NCBI RefSeq assembly: GCF_047372505.1
Contig: NZ_JBKBEU010000001.1
Location: 3,720,001 to 3,784,000 of the forward strand
Source of the DNA: Phaeobacter cretensis
Lineage (GTDB): Bacteria; Pseudomonadota; Alphaproteobacteria; Rhodobacterales; Rhodobacteraceae
Reading direction: 5' to 3'
DNA: 64,000 bases
Shown here: positions 34,419 through 43,583 of the stretch, piece by piece
How positions within the stretch are numbered: position 1 is the stretch's first letter
Layout: every line of letters begins with the position of its first letter
Notes under the pieces: model-generated
What the model was told of the DNA's origin: nothing
The model's database searches: none
The model's input: the letters and a program-made list of their open reading frames with translations, nothing else
Made by a program: the position numbers and the translations under genes

Positions 34419-35732
34419 CTAGTGAAGCGGCCGGATCTTCAGCTCGGTGACGCGGTTGCCCTCGCGCGCAGTGACTTCAAAGCGGAAGTTATGGAAGGAA
34501 AATACCTGTCCCACGATGGGAATTGTCTGTGCCTCGTGGATGACCAGACCGGCAATGGTATTGGCCTCCTCATCCGGCAGGGACCATTCGGTTGCGCGAT
34601 TCAGGTCGCGAATGGTGGTTGCGCCATCAATCAGGTAGTTGCCGTCGCTGGTTTTCTTGACCACTGTTTCTTCGTCCGGATCGAATTCATCGGTGATCTC
34701 TCCGACGATTTCTTCAAGGATGTCCTCCAGCGTGATGAGGCCTTGTAGGGTGCCATATTCATCAACAACCAGCGCAAAATGGGTGCGCGCGCGCAGGAAC
34801 TGACGCATCTGCTCGTCCAAAGTGGTGGTTTCCGGAACAAAATACGGTGGCTTTGTCACGCTGGTGATGTTGAAGTTCCGCAGAGAGGATGCATCCCCAT
34901 CCGGCCCGCCAATCTGGGCATACATCTCACGCAATAGGTCCTTGGCGTGCAGTACACCCACGATATTCTCGGGCTCGTCCTTATATACGGGTAGGCGCGT
35001 GTGGGGCGAGGTAAGACATTGCTCAAGGATCTTCTGTGGGTCGAGACTGGCGTCGACCATTTCAATATTGGAGCGATGCAGCATGATTTCTTCGACAAAA
35101 CGGTCGGAGAGATCAAGTGCGCCAAGGATCCGGTCACGGTCTTCTTTCTCGACCACACCTTCGGAGTGACCAAGATGCAGGGCGCCTGCAATCTCTTCGC
35201 GGACGGCCATGATGTGGCTGTCCGGGTCGATCCGCACGCCAAAGATGCGCAGGACACCACGCACCAGCAGGCGGACCGCGCCCACGACGGGGGCCAATAC
35301 GGTGACCAGCACGCCAATTGGTGGGGCGACGGCGGCGGCGGCTTTTTCAGCGTTGGAGATGGCATAGGTTTTGGGCAGAACCTCGGCAAAGATTAGCACC
35401 AGAAACGTCATCACAAGCGTTGCCAACGCGACGCCGCTTTCGCCCAGGGCGCGGGTGAACAAGGCAGTCGCAAGCGAGGTTGCCAGAATGTTCACGAGGT
35501 TATTGCCGAGCAGGATGGAACCGATCAGGCGCTCGCTGTCCTCGGTGATAGCCAGGGCGCGTTTGGCGCGGGAGTTGCCTTTGTCGGCCTGGCTGCGCAG
35601 CTTGCCGCGTGAGGCGGCCGTCAGTGCGGTTTCTGAACCGGAGAAACAGCCTGAGAGCACCAGCAGAAAGACAATCGCGCCTGCGGTGGTCCAAAAGGTG
35701 GAATCGGCAAAGGTCGTGGTGCTATCCATCAT
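34419..35732 (-). CDS. HlyC/CorC (CNNM-like) family membrane protein with CBS domains
   Basis: About 437 residues from ATG 35732 or 35729; an in-frame start at 35828 adds a His/Arg-rich tail before the first membrane segment and touches the xerD stop. The DUF21/CNNM membrane domain (1-170: GCFSGSETALTAASRGKL, ILLGNNLVNILATSLATALF, FAEVLPKTYAI) is followed by a CBS pair (about 195-320, LPVYKDEPENIVGVLHAKDLL and LVVDEYGTLQGLITLEDIL) and a C-terminal CorC_HlyC domain. Family members are linked to magnesium or cobalt efflux. The old hemolysin label is not informative. Confidence 0.88.
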   Translation of the reverse strand: MMDSTTTFADSTFWTTAGAIVFLLVLSGCFSGSETALTAASRGKLRSQADKGNSRAKRALAITEDSERLIGSILLGNNLVNILATSLATALFTRALGESGVALATLVMTFLVLIFAEVLPKTYAISNAEKAAAAVAPPIGVLVTVLAPVVGAVRLLVRGVLRIFGVRIDPDSHIMAVREEIAGALHLGHSEGVVEKEDRDRILGALDLSDRFVEEIMLHRSNIEMVDASLDPQKILEQCLTSPHTRLPVYKDEPENIVGVLHAKDLLREMYAQIGGPDGDASSLRNFNITSVTKPPYFVPETTTLDEQMRQFLRARTHFALVVDEYGTLQGLITLEDILEEIVGEITDEFDPDEETVVKKTSDGNYLIDGATTIRDLNRATEWSLPDEEANTIAGLVIHEAQTIPIVGQVFSFHNFRFEVTAREGNRVTELKIRPLH

Positions 35733-35828
35733 AGTCCCGAAAGAAGTGTTGAGATCACCATGGTTATGGGGTGCCAACCGCGCTGTCGCAAGGGGGGAGG
35801 TGCTGCGGTGACGCAGGCCGGGGTGCAA

Positions 35829-36839
35829 TTATCCGGCGTGGTCGTCGTTTGGGTCCGGTTTTGAGGTCTCTTCAGTGTCTGGAGCGCTACGGGCCAGTGG
35901 GTGATGTTCCAACACCAGCTCGCTTAGCCTTGCGTCCAAGACATGTGTATAAATCTCGGTCGTGGCGATGTCAGCGTGGCCCAGCAGCGCCTGAATGGCA
36001 CGCAGGTCCGCGCCATTGGCCAACAAATGGGTGGCAAAGGCGTGGCGCAAAGTATGCGGTGAGACGGCCTCGGGTGGGATGCCGCCACTCACCGCGAATT
36101 CCTTGATCAGCAGATAGAATCGGTGCCGGGTCAAATGGCCGGACTTGCCACGCGACGGAAACAAGAAACGGGAGGGAGCAGCTCCTTTGGCGACCGCGAT
36201 CTCATCTGCTTTGTCGCGCACCGATAACCAGACAGCCAGTGCATCGCGGGCAGGTGGAGACAGTGGCACCATGCGTTCCTTGCCGCCTTTGCCCATGACA
36301 AGCAGCATACGCGGATCACCCCTTGCCGCTGCGACAGGCAGGCCGACCAGCTCGCTCACCCGCATACCCGTGGCGTAGAGCAATTCCATCATGCAGGTGT
36401 TGCGCAACCGGTCCGATTGGCTGCGTCCGGATTGCCGCGCCGCATCCAGCAAGCGGTCGACTTCAATCACTTCCAACGTTTTGGGCAGCGCTTTTTGACG
36501 CCCCGGTCCTTTGATTTGGATCGCCGGATTGTCGGCACGCCAGCCTTCGTCGAAGGCAAATCGGTAAATTTGTTTGATCGCGGAGAGACGGCGGGCGCGG
36601 GTGGCGCGTGCGAGGCCTTCGACGTCGCAGGAAATCAGATAATTCTCGACATCCTCGCGGGAGGCCGTCCCAAAGCTGAGCTTCTTATGGGTGAGCCAAC
36701 TGACCAGATCTTTCAGATCACGCCCATATGCAAGAAGCGTGTTTCGTGCCGCCCCAAGATCCGCAGCCTGCGCGTCAAGAAACGTCGATATCCATTGCAG
36801 ATCGTCCCGAGGGGCGTTGGGAGGAGGGGAGGCGGTCAT
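35829..36839 (-). CDS. xerD: site-specific tyrosine recombinase XerD
   Basis: 336 residues. The N-terminal SAM-like core-binding domain (10-110, NTLLAYGRDLKDLVSWL) is followed by the catalytic domain with all conserved residues: Arg in YATGMRVSELVGL, Lys in GKGGKERMVPL, HTLRHAFATHLL, LGHADIATTEIYTHV with the nucleophile Tyr. The partner of XerC in dimer resolution at dif. It is a core gene rather than a mobile integrase: no att repeats or element lie nearby, and it sits in a conserved-looking xerD/aroK region. It runs just upstream of the CorC-type gene. Confidence 0.92.
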   Translation of the reverse strand: MTASPPPNAPRDDLQWISTFLDAQAADLGAARNTLLAYGRDLKDLVSWLTHKKLSFGTASREDVENYLISCDVEGLARATRARRLSAIKQIYRFAFDEGWRADNPAIQIKGPGRQKALPKTLEVIEVDRLLDAARQSGRSQSDRLRNTCMMELLYATGMRVSELVGLPVAAARGDPRMLLVMGKGGKERMVPLSPPARDALAVWLSVRDKADEIAVAKGAAPSRFLFPSRGKSGHLTRHRFYLLIKEFAVSGGIPPEAVSPHTLRHAFATHLLANGADLRAIQALLGHADIATTEIYTHVLDARLSELVLEHHPLARSAPDTEETSKPDPNDDHAG

Positions 36840-36866
36840 TTGGGGTGCAGGTCCATTGTCCGCCCC

Positions 36867-38645
36867 CTATCGCCGATCAAGCAGCAAGAGCTGCAGTGCA
36901 GCGCGGCGGGCAGTATCCTCCAGCCCGACCGCACGGAAGGTTGCGAGTGCATCCGTCAGATCGCCGAGGTTGCCATCAGCGCCCCGTGCAAAGAGCTGCA
37001 TGGAGCGCAGGATCGACTCTCCCAATTGGCCATTGTCCAGCAGGCGTTGCAATTTGTGCGGCACGTTGCTGTCAGCGACAAAGGCGGCTGCAATGGCCTG
37101 TTCAACGCCGCTATGGGCCAGTTCTGCGGTAGGTGCGCCCTGTGCAACAGCGGCCAGAAATGCAGCCCGGCCTCGCGTTTGGGGAGGGCTATGTGATGCG
37201 GTTTCATAAGTTGGGGCAAGCAGGCGGATGCGCCATGCCAGATCTGCAGCCGTGCCATCCAGAGGAATGCGGGCCAATTGATCGGCAAAGAGATCGGCAA
37301 ACGCGGTCTCGATCCGGGCGGTCTTCATCGCGCGCCAGACCGTGGGCAGGGTTTTGCTGACGGCCTCAGGGCTTCTTGTTTCCAGCGCGGTTTCAAAACG
37401 TTGCAAGGCGGCGACGCGATCCCAGATGCCTCCGGACGCTGCTGGAGATCGTTCGGAGTAAAGCCCAAGTAGCTGGTTGGGGTTCAGAGCACCGATGCGG
37501 GTCAGTCGCTCTGCGGCCTCGAGCTGGGCTTTCCAGCCTGCAACATCGCGCAGATCTGCTGCTGCAAAGGCACGGGGCAGATTGGCCGTTGGGCGACGCT
37601 CGCCGATGGTTTCATACAGACGGTATGTCAGCGGGTCAGGTGATTTAGGTGCGCGCAGCGGCGGCGCATCCTCAAACACATCCGGGTTGAGGAAGCGATC
37701 CAGCAAGTCAAGCTGGCGATTGTCCACCAGATCCAGCGCATGGGCTGTTTCCAGTAAGAGCGCGGCAGTCGGCCAGTCGCCAAGTCTGGCTGCACAGAAG
37801 ATCCGGGCCGCATAGTCAGGCGCGAGATCGGGTCTATCCTGAACTGCGCGACAGGCGATCTGTTCATCGCCGGTGAGCAGGGTGGCATCAAACCAGCGCT
37901 CGAACCGTCCCTTGCTGCGGGTTGGTCCGGCTTGCTCTGCCAGCGCTTGTGCCGGATCCGGTGCCCCCAAATCCATCAATCGGTCGATACGGGCCAATAG
38001 CAGCGTTTCGCTGGATTCTGTAGGCGGGCGGGTTTCAGACAGCAACAGCGTAAACATAAGCGACTGCATGGCAGGTGATTTGCGTACCTGAACTGCGGCA
38101 AGAAGAGCTGCGAGCTCCTCGGTGTTGCTGCCCCGCCATAGATCGACAGGCAGGCCGGTTGAGGCCGGTTTGACCAGCCCGATCGGAGCCACCAGACTGG
38201 CAAGGGGTGTCACCGTTACTTCCGGGCGGCGAGCCGATCCTGCAACGGGCGGTTCCAATAAGACCGTGCCGGGCAGGTCGGCATCTGGTGCCGGTGTGGC
38301 AAGCCAGTCGATGGCGGCAAGGGGATCCTTGCCGTCTGTTTGTTTAGCAGCCGTGTCGCCAGCCACAGTTGAGTCGCGTGCTGTATCTTTGGCGGCGGTC
38401 CTCCGCGCGGCAGGAGCGACCACCTTGGTCGATGCTGGCGATGTTGTTGGCTGGGCCTGAGCAGGGGCTGACAAAAATGTGCCGGTAGCCAGTCCCAGGC
38501 CAAGCGTCATGCTGAGCGTTAGGCTCAGTGACTGTGTGAATGTCTGCGTCACGCGTCCACAAAATGCGTTGCCGACATCCGAGGTGTGCAATTTAAGTGG
38601 CAACAGGACATCAGGCGACTCACTGTGCCGCTTTCTAGTTGGCAT
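36867..38645 (-). CDS. exported protein of unknown function, 592 residues
   Basis: No family recognised. A signal-like hydrophobic segment (LSLTLSMTLGLGLATGTFL, then APAQAQP) lies at residues 40-65, followed by a Thr/Ala/Lys-rich linker (66-115) and a long helical, Leu/Ala-rich body with a repeat-like pattern (WPTAALLLETAHALDL, LARIPLDGTAADLAWRIRLL), perhaps a TPR/SEL-like solenoid. ATG 38645 overlaps the previous gene by 11 bases, while GTG 38552 would give a normal signal peptide start; I keep the longer frame but the start is open. It is the neighbour of xerD, 27 bases away, and divergent from aroK. Confidence 0.7.
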   Translation of the reverse strand: MPTRKRHSESPDVLLPLKLHTSDVGNAFCGRVTQTFTQSLSLTLSMTLGLGLATGTFLSAPAQAQPTTSPASTKVVAPAARRTAAKDTARDSTVAGDTAAKQTDGKDPLAAIDWLATPAPDADLPGTVLLEPPVAGSARRPEVTVTPLASLVAPIGLVKPASTGLPVDLWRGSNTEELAALLAAVQVRKSPAMQSLMFTLLLSETRPPTESSETLLLARIDRLMDLGAPDPAQALAEQAGPTRSKGRFERWFDATLLTGDEQIACRAVQDRPDLAPDYAARIFCAARLGDWPTAALLLETAHALDLVDNRQLDLLDRFLNPDVFEDAPPLRAPKSPDPLTYRLYETIGERRPTANLPRAFAAADLRDVAGWKAQLEAAERLTRIGALNPNQLLGLYSERSPAASGGIWDRVAALQRFETALETRSPEAVSKTLPTVWRAMKTARIETAFADLFADQLARIPLDGTAADLAWRIRLLAPTYETASHSPPQTRGRAAFLAAVAQGAPTAELAHSGVEQAIAAAFVADSNVPHKLQRLLDNGQLGESILRSMQLFARGADGNLGDLTDALATFRAVGLEDTARRAALQLLLLDRR

Positions 38646-38784
38646 CTAGCACCACTGGTTTGCGGACCTCGGCGGTTGGGGCGTTGAAATCAGCTCCAAA
38701 CCACGGTCCGACATAGGCATAGACCACCAAACCGATCGCTGCCATCACAATTAAATAAAGTAAGTATTTGATCAATCGCACCAT
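38635..38784 (-). CDS. 49-residue single-pass membrane protein
   Basis: ATG 38784 gives a short protein with basic N-terminus MVRLIKYL, one membrane helix (LLYLIVMAAIGLVVYAYV) and a short polar tail ending VVLDAN. It is first in a minus-strand run with the 592-residue exported protein and xerD, and divergent from aroK with 81 bases between. The open frame continues upstream to 39027, antisense to aroK, which is unlikely to be used. Unknown function. Its fixed place upstream of the exported protein suggests translational coupling. Confidence 0.65.
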   Translation of the reverse strand: MVRLIKYLLYLIVMAAIGLVVYAYVGPWFGADFNAPTAEVRKPVVLDAN

Positions 38785-38865
38785 GGGTGTCCCGCTGACT
38801 GCTTCTTTGGCTTTTGTGCAAGTTATATATGGCCTTTTCGGCAATATCACGTCATTCACTGAAGA

Positions 38866-39456
38866 ATGAGCGAAAAAGAGCAAACACTCAGTGGTGCGGG
38901 TGACCGACGGGTGCCAGGACAGCTGAAAAAAACCATCGTGATGGTGGGAATGATGGGCGCGGGCAAGACAGCCGTCGGACGTGCCTTGGCGGCACGTCTG
39001 AAGGCTCCGTTTCTGGACAGCGATCACGAGATCGAGGCCGCGGCTAACCGCACAATTCCCGAAATCTTTGCCCGTGATGGCGAGCCGTTTTTTCGAGAAA
39101 AAGAACGCAAAGTGATCCGGCGGCTGCTGGATGAGGAACGCGGCGTGCTATCCACCGGGGGCGGGGCGTTCCTGGCTGAGGAAAACCGCAGAATTATCTC
39201 TGAGCGCGGCATTGCGATCTGGTTGGATGCGGATCTTGAGGTGTTGTGGACGCGGGTGAAACACCGCGATACACGGCCCTTGCTGCGCACCGGAGATCCC
39301 CATGCCACGCTGTCGGCGCTTTATAATGATCGGGTGCCTTATTACGCCGAGGCTGATCTGGCTGTTAAGTCGGATGGGGAGGCGTCGATTGACGAAATGG
39401 TGAACCGGGTTGTCGAGGCGCTGCGCGCCCGTCCGGATGTGTTGGAGTGGGTGTAA
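38866..39456 (+). CDS. aroK: shikimate kinase
   Basis: Phosphorylates shikimate to shikimate 3-phosphate in aromatic amino acid synthesis. 196 residues with Walker A GMMGAGKTAVG near residue 28, shikimate-binding DSDHEIE near 50, FREKERKVI near 75, STGGGAFL near 95 and the lid Arg in RDTRPLLRTGDP near 135. The stop overlaps the aroB start (TAATG), so the two steps are co-translated. Confidence 0.95.
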   Translation: MSEKEQTLSGAGDRRVPGQLKKTIVMVGMMGAGKTAVGRALAARLKAPFLDSDHEIEAAANRTIPEIFARDGEPFFREKERKVIRRLLDEERGVLSTGGGAFLAEENRRIISERGIAIWLDADLEVLWTRVKHRDTRPLLRTGDPHATLSALYNDRVPYYAEADLAVKSDGEASIDEMVNRVVEALRARPDVLEWV

Positions 39457-40583
39457 TGGAGCGTGCAGATTTGGAACGCGTGGTGCATGTGCCGCTGGGC
39501 GAGCGCGCCTATGACGTCGTAATCGGGCCGGATTTGCTGGCAGATGTCGGCGCGCGCCTGCACCCGCTGTTGCACCGTCCAAAAGTCGCTGTGCTGACGG
39601 ATGAGACCGTTGCATCTCATCATCTGGAGACATTGCGTTCAGGTCTGGCCGCCGCGGGGATAAAGATGTCGGCGCTGGCGTTGCCTCCCGGCGAAGGCAC
39701 CAAGGCCTGGCCGCAATTCAGCCGCGCTGTAGAGTGGCTTCTGGACCAGAAGATTGAACGCAATGACATGGTCATCGCCTTTGGTGGTGGTGTGATCGGT
39801 GATCTGGCGGGGTTTGCGGCAGCCGTCTTGCGCCGGGGCGTGCGGTTTGTGCAGATCCCGACCTCGCTGCTGGCGCAGGTCGACAGTTCCGTCGGGGGCA
39901 AGACTGGTATCAATGCGCCACAGGGTAAGAACCTGATCGGAGCTTTTCACCAACCGTCTCTGGTGCTGGCGGACACTGCTGTTCTGGGCAGCTTGCAGTC
40001 ACGTGATTTTCTGTCTGGTTATGGCGAGGTTGTGAAATACGGGTTGCTGGGGGATGCCGCCTTTTTTACCTGGCTTGAAGACAACGGCCCGGCATTGGCG
40101 CAAGGTGATATGGCCGCGCGTGTTGAGGCGGTGACGCGTTCGGTTCAGATGAAAGCTGATATCGTAGAGCGGGATGAGACCGAGCAGGGTGACCGGGCGT
40201 TGCTGAACCTTGGTCATACCTTCTGTCATGCGCTTGAGGCCGCGACTGGCTACGGTGATCGTCTGCTACATGGCGAAGGCGTTGCGATTGGGTGCGCGCT
40301 GGCGTTTGAGCTGTCCGCGCGGCTGGGCTTGTGCAGTCAGGAAGACCCGAGCCGGGTGCGGGCACACCTGAAAGCGATGGGTATGAAAACCGACCTTGCT
40401 GACATTCCGGGTGATTTGCCGGATGCTGAGGCGCTACTGGCGTTGATGGGACAGGACAAGAAGGTCGTGGATGGCCAACTGCGGTTCATTTTGGCGCGCG
40501 GCATCGGCCAAGCTTTTGTCACTGCTGACGTGCCTCAGGATGCTGTGCTGAGCGTTCTGCGCGTTGCATTAGCACAAAGCTAA
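39456..40583 (+). CDS. aroB: 3-dehydroquinate synthase
   Basis: Second step of the shikimate pathway, using NAD and a divalent metal. 375 residues from ATG 39456, which shares bases with the aroK stop and has GGAG eight bases upstream; GTG 39447 is an alternative. Motifs: FGGGVIGDLAGFAAAVLRRG near residue 110 (NAD binding), PTSLLAQVDSSVGGKTGIN near 135, YGEVVKYGLL near 190 with metal-binding Glu, LNLGHTFCHALE near 250 and LHGEGVAIG near 270 with metal-binding His residues. Confidence 0.96.
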   Translation: MERADLERVVHVPLGERAYDVVIGPDLLADVGARLHPLLHRPKVAVLTDETVASHHLETLRSGLAAAGIKMSALALPPGEGTKAWPQFSRAVEWLLDQKIERNDMVIAFGGGVIGDLAGFAAAVLRRGVRFVQIPTSLLAQVDSSVGGKTGINAPQGKNLIGAFHQPSLVLADTAVLGSLQSRDFLSGYGEVVKYGLLGDAAFFTWLEDNGPALAQGDMAARVEAVTRSVQMKADIVERDETEQGDRALLNLGHTFCHALEAATGYGDRLLHGEGVAIGCALAFELSARLGLCSQEDPSRVRAHLKAMGMKTDLADIPGDLPDAEALLALMGQDKKVVDGQLRFILARGIGQAFVTADVPQDAVLSVLRVALAQS

Positions 40584-40633
40584 GGCGTCCAGCTTACGGC
40601 TCGTCTTTATCTGGTGCGGGTAACTCTGAATTT

Positions 40634-40669
40634 GAAAACAGCCCCTGCCGATTGGCGGGGGCTGTTTTC
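40634..40669. terminator. bidirectional intrinsic terminator
   Basis: GAAAACAGCCCC (40634-40645) pairs perfectly with GGGGCTGTTTTC (40658-40669). T or A runs inside the stem serve both strands. It separates convergent aroB and the chemoreceptor gene. Confidence 0.88.
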
Positions 40670-40702
40670 ATGTGTGGTGAGCGCTGGTTGAGAGATCCGG
40701 GG

Positions 40703-42922
40703 TCAGGCGACCCAGGAGTCCTCTTGGGTGTCATCATCAAAGCCTGATGTGTCATCCCAGGAGTCAGCATCCATCCGTGGGGCGAAGTCTGCGTCGCTCT
40801 CAGCTTCGCCCGTGCTGTTGGACGCAGCGGGACCATCCAGTTGGAACGCGCCGATCATCGTGTTGAGCTCACGGGCCTGCTGGAACAATTGCGTCGCAGA
40901 GGCGGTGGTCTCTTCGGTCATTGCGGCGTTGGTCTGGGTCATCTGCTCCATCTCACCAACCGCATGGTTTACCTCGGTCAGCTGTGACGACTGCGATTCC
41001 AGCGCTTTGGCGATGGAAACGATCAGTTCGGAGATTTCGCTGACCTGTGAGCTGACGTCGGACATCGCGGTACCGGCGGAGCTGACAAGGCTGGAACCAG
41101 TATTGACCTGGGTCGAGCTGCGGGCAGTGATCTCATCGATCTGAGATACCGCATCAGAGCAACGCTGTGCCAGACGCTGGACCTCACTGGCGACCACGGC
41201 AAAGCCGCGACCAGCTTCCCCGGCACGGGCGGCCTCAACCCCGGCATTCAGCGCAAGCAGGTTGGTTTGGAAGGCGATGTCCTCGATCACTTTGGTGATC
41301 TGGGTGATCTCATCCGAAGACGCGCGGATTTCTTCCATCGCGGTGACGGTCTGCTGCACGATGCTTTCGCAATCATTCACCTTGTCCTGGGTGGTGCCTG
41401 CAATGCTCTCGGCGTCTTTGGCATTGCGGGCAGATTCACCAACACTGGTGGTGATTTCATTCATCGCGTGGGTGGAACGCTCCAGGGCTGCCGCTTGCGA
41501 TTCCGTGCGTCTGGACAGATCATCCATATTTGCAGCGATGGTCTGGCTGTCGTCACCGACCGAAAGAGCGGTGCTGCGTACGGTGCCCATGGCATCCTGC
41601 AACGATCCGGCCAGCGCATTGAAATCCTTTTGCAGTGCTTTGAACTCTTCCGGGAAACTGTCATCCAGTCGATAGACCAGAACCTTGTTGCTGAGCTGGT
41701 TCAGAGCTTCGGCAATAGAATCGGAGACCTGTTTCTGTTCACCCATGGACCGTTCAAGCTGTGCGTCAGCTGCGCGCTTTTCAAGGGCATGGCCCCGCAG
41801 GGTTTCCGCCTCTCTTGCGATCTTGCCGATTTCGTCTCGGCGGGACTGACCAGCAACATCGGCATCCAGCTCTCCCGAGCTGATCTGCTCCAGAGCGGTG
41901 GTAACAATCCGAACGCCGCCCGAAATATCACGAGCAATGGCTATCGCGCCGAGGCAAATCAGACCTAGCACAACCGATAGGCCAATGAGCGTTTGGTAGA
42001 AGGCATTTTTATTCTTGGTATCGAAAGCTTCGAAATCTGCCATCAGACTTTTGACGATGTCTTTTTCGACGGCTTTAACGATCTCGATGCCATTGGCCGC
42101 CAATTTGTTCCACGCTTCCATGGTAACGTTCTCAGGTGCACGTTTTTCAAGGATTGCAGCTCTGACCTCGTCGAACGCCAAATAGGTATCACCTTCGACA
42201 GCGACGTCATATTGATGCACGCTTTTGCTGTCAGACAGCTCGTGAAAAACGCGCATTCTTTCTTTGGACTGGATATTAGCCACGTTCATGCGAGCGTACA
42301 GGTCATCAGTCCAACCGATGTCAAAACCCACGGCGCCGATAGCACTTTGAATACCGTAAGCATCCTTGGCCATCTGAAAGTATGTAAGCGCCATGGCACG
42401 TTCTGCCAGCTCGGTGTCATGAACCAAAACTTCAAAAGCCAGTGCCGTTTCGAGCAGGTGCAGATTCAGCGAGGAATAGAATTCCAGCGCCTCTTCGGTT
42501 GTGATCGCATGTGCGGCGACTTGTTCGCGGATGCCGTCCAGCGCCTTCAATTCTTTATAGGCGTGTTCCACGAAGATCTTGGTGTTTTCATGGAGGATGG
42601 AAAGGTCTGCGGTCTCGATGATCTCAATCATGTGGGTCCGCGCCTCAAGAACTTTCTCCTGCTGCTCTTGCATCTCTGCCGACACACGGGCTTCGACGTG
42701 AGCGAGGTAGACCGCCGCCATGCCCCGTTCCAATTGCAGGTTCGCGACCAGCGTGCCGGTCGTCTGCATGACATCACGTGTCAGATTGGTGTTAAAGCTT
42801 GCTTTTTTGTTCAGCGTATATAGCGCAACGCCTGACATTCCGATGATAAGCAGAAGGGGAAGTCCGATGAGGAATAGGATTTTCGCCCTGATTGAGAAGT
42901 ATTTTAACAGTCGAGTAATCAT
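40703..42922 (-). CDS. methyl-accepting chemotaxis protein with NIT sensor domain
   Basis: 739 residues. TM1 at about 13-35 (ILFLIGLPLLLIIGMSGVAL), then a helical periplasmic NIT (nitrate/nitrite sensing-type) domain with the typical LQLERGMAAVYL near residue 58, TM2 at about 308-328 (LIGLSVVLGLICLGAIAIA), HAMP, and a signalling domain whose hairpin tip reads IAFQTNLLALNAGVEAARAG near residue 560. The C-terminal 45 residues are strongly acidic and end EDSWVA, which may be a tether for methylation enzymes. The NIT label suggests nitrate or nitrite or a similar small ligand but does not prove it. No che genes are adjacent. Confidence 0.9.
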   Translation of the reverse strand: MITRLLKYFSIRAKILFLIGLPLLLIIGMSGVALYTLNKKASFNTNLTRDVMQTTGTLVANLQLERGMAAVYLAHVEARVSAEMQEQQEKVLEARTHMIEIIETADLSILHENTKIFVEHAYKELKALDGIREQVAAHAITTEEALEFYSSLNLHLLETALAFEVLVHDTELAERAMALTYFQMAKDAYGIQSAIGAVGFDIGWTDDLYARMNVANIQSKERMRVFHELSDSKSVHQYDVAVEGDTYLAFDEVRAAILEKRAPENVTMEAWNKLAANGIEIVKAVEKDIVKSLMADFEAFDTKNKNAFYQTLIGLSVVLGLICLGAIAIARDISGGVRIVTTALEQISSGELDADVAGQSRRDEIGKIAREAETLRGHALEKRAADAQLERSMGEQKQVSDSIAEALNQLSNKVLVYRLDDSFPEEFKALQKDFNALAGSLQDAMGTVRSTALSVGDDSQTIAANMDDLSRRTESQAAALERSTHAMNEITTSVGESARNAKDAESIAGTTQDKVNDCESIVQQTVTAMEEIRASSDEITQITKVIEDIAFQTNLLALNAGVEAARAGEAGRGFAVVASEVQRLAQRCSDAVSQIDEITARSSTQVNTGSSLVSSAGTAMSDVSSQVSEISELIVSIAKALESQSSQLTEVNHAVGEMEQMTQTNAAMTEETTASATQLFQQARELNTMIGAFQLDGPAASNSTGEAESDADFAPRMDADSWDDTSGFDDDTQEDSWVA

Positions 42923-43583
42923 ACGCAGCGCTCCGCCGTGACGTTATGTGATCGTAAAAAAATATGTCGTTTGGGGTTAAAGGAGTGTGTATCTAAGGCC
43001 GCGGGGGGCATTTTAAATAGAAGATGCATTTTAAATCCCTTTTTTATATAGCCATTGCGAAGCAAGATTTTTCCGTTTAGCCGCATATACGCACAGAGTT
43101 TTGAACAAATAATGAGCAAGCCGGAGAGGGCGTTACGCCTTGGGTTGTATTTCGGCGTTGGACTTCGCGGCGATTACAGGCAATGATTCTCGATTAAAAT
43201 GTGTAGACTGCTGACCTTGGGGCATTTTCCAGGCATGGTCGCTCGCAGTGACATTGCTGATCTGCCCGCCTGTTCACTTGCTGTATAATGGCGCGTTTCT
43301 GATGCCGATGTGTTGCGCTGACGCGTTGCGGCGAGATCTCTTGACAATACGCTCGCAGGTTACCCATCCCGTTGACCGGACAGGCTGAAACGGTCGGTGC
43401 TAAATGGTCCCGCGAAATTTATCCGCCTAGACGGAAATACAGCACCGTAAATGCGCCCAGCGAGAAATGCGCCCGGTGAGGTTTCTGGCAGCACATACGG
43501 TTGATAGGTCCGACGATGCTGGCCAGCGTCTGTTCGGCGGCAATTCAGTGTTGAACGCCCTAATTAAGGGCTGTACCGCGCCG
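42923..43583. other. 661-base stretch without a gene
   Basis: It holds the promoter side of the chemoreceptor gene and the 3' side of the E2-like gene. Visible elements are the direct repeat GCATTTTAAAT at 43008-43018 and 43026-43036 (18-base period), the palindrome GGCGTTACGCC near 43130, and a weak hairpin GCCCT...AGGGC at 43557-43571 that may end the dehydrogenase operon. The short frames here lack ribosome binding sites and family resemblance. Confidence 0.5.

Noticed and set aside
35829..36839. Phage or island integrase
   Set aside because: The protein is XerD-like over its whole length and there are no attachment repeats, transposases or phage genes around it.
42919..43119. 66-codon minus-strand frame at the chemoreceptor start
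   Set aside because: It overlaps the receptor's ribosome binding site region, is low in complexity and has no family resemblance.
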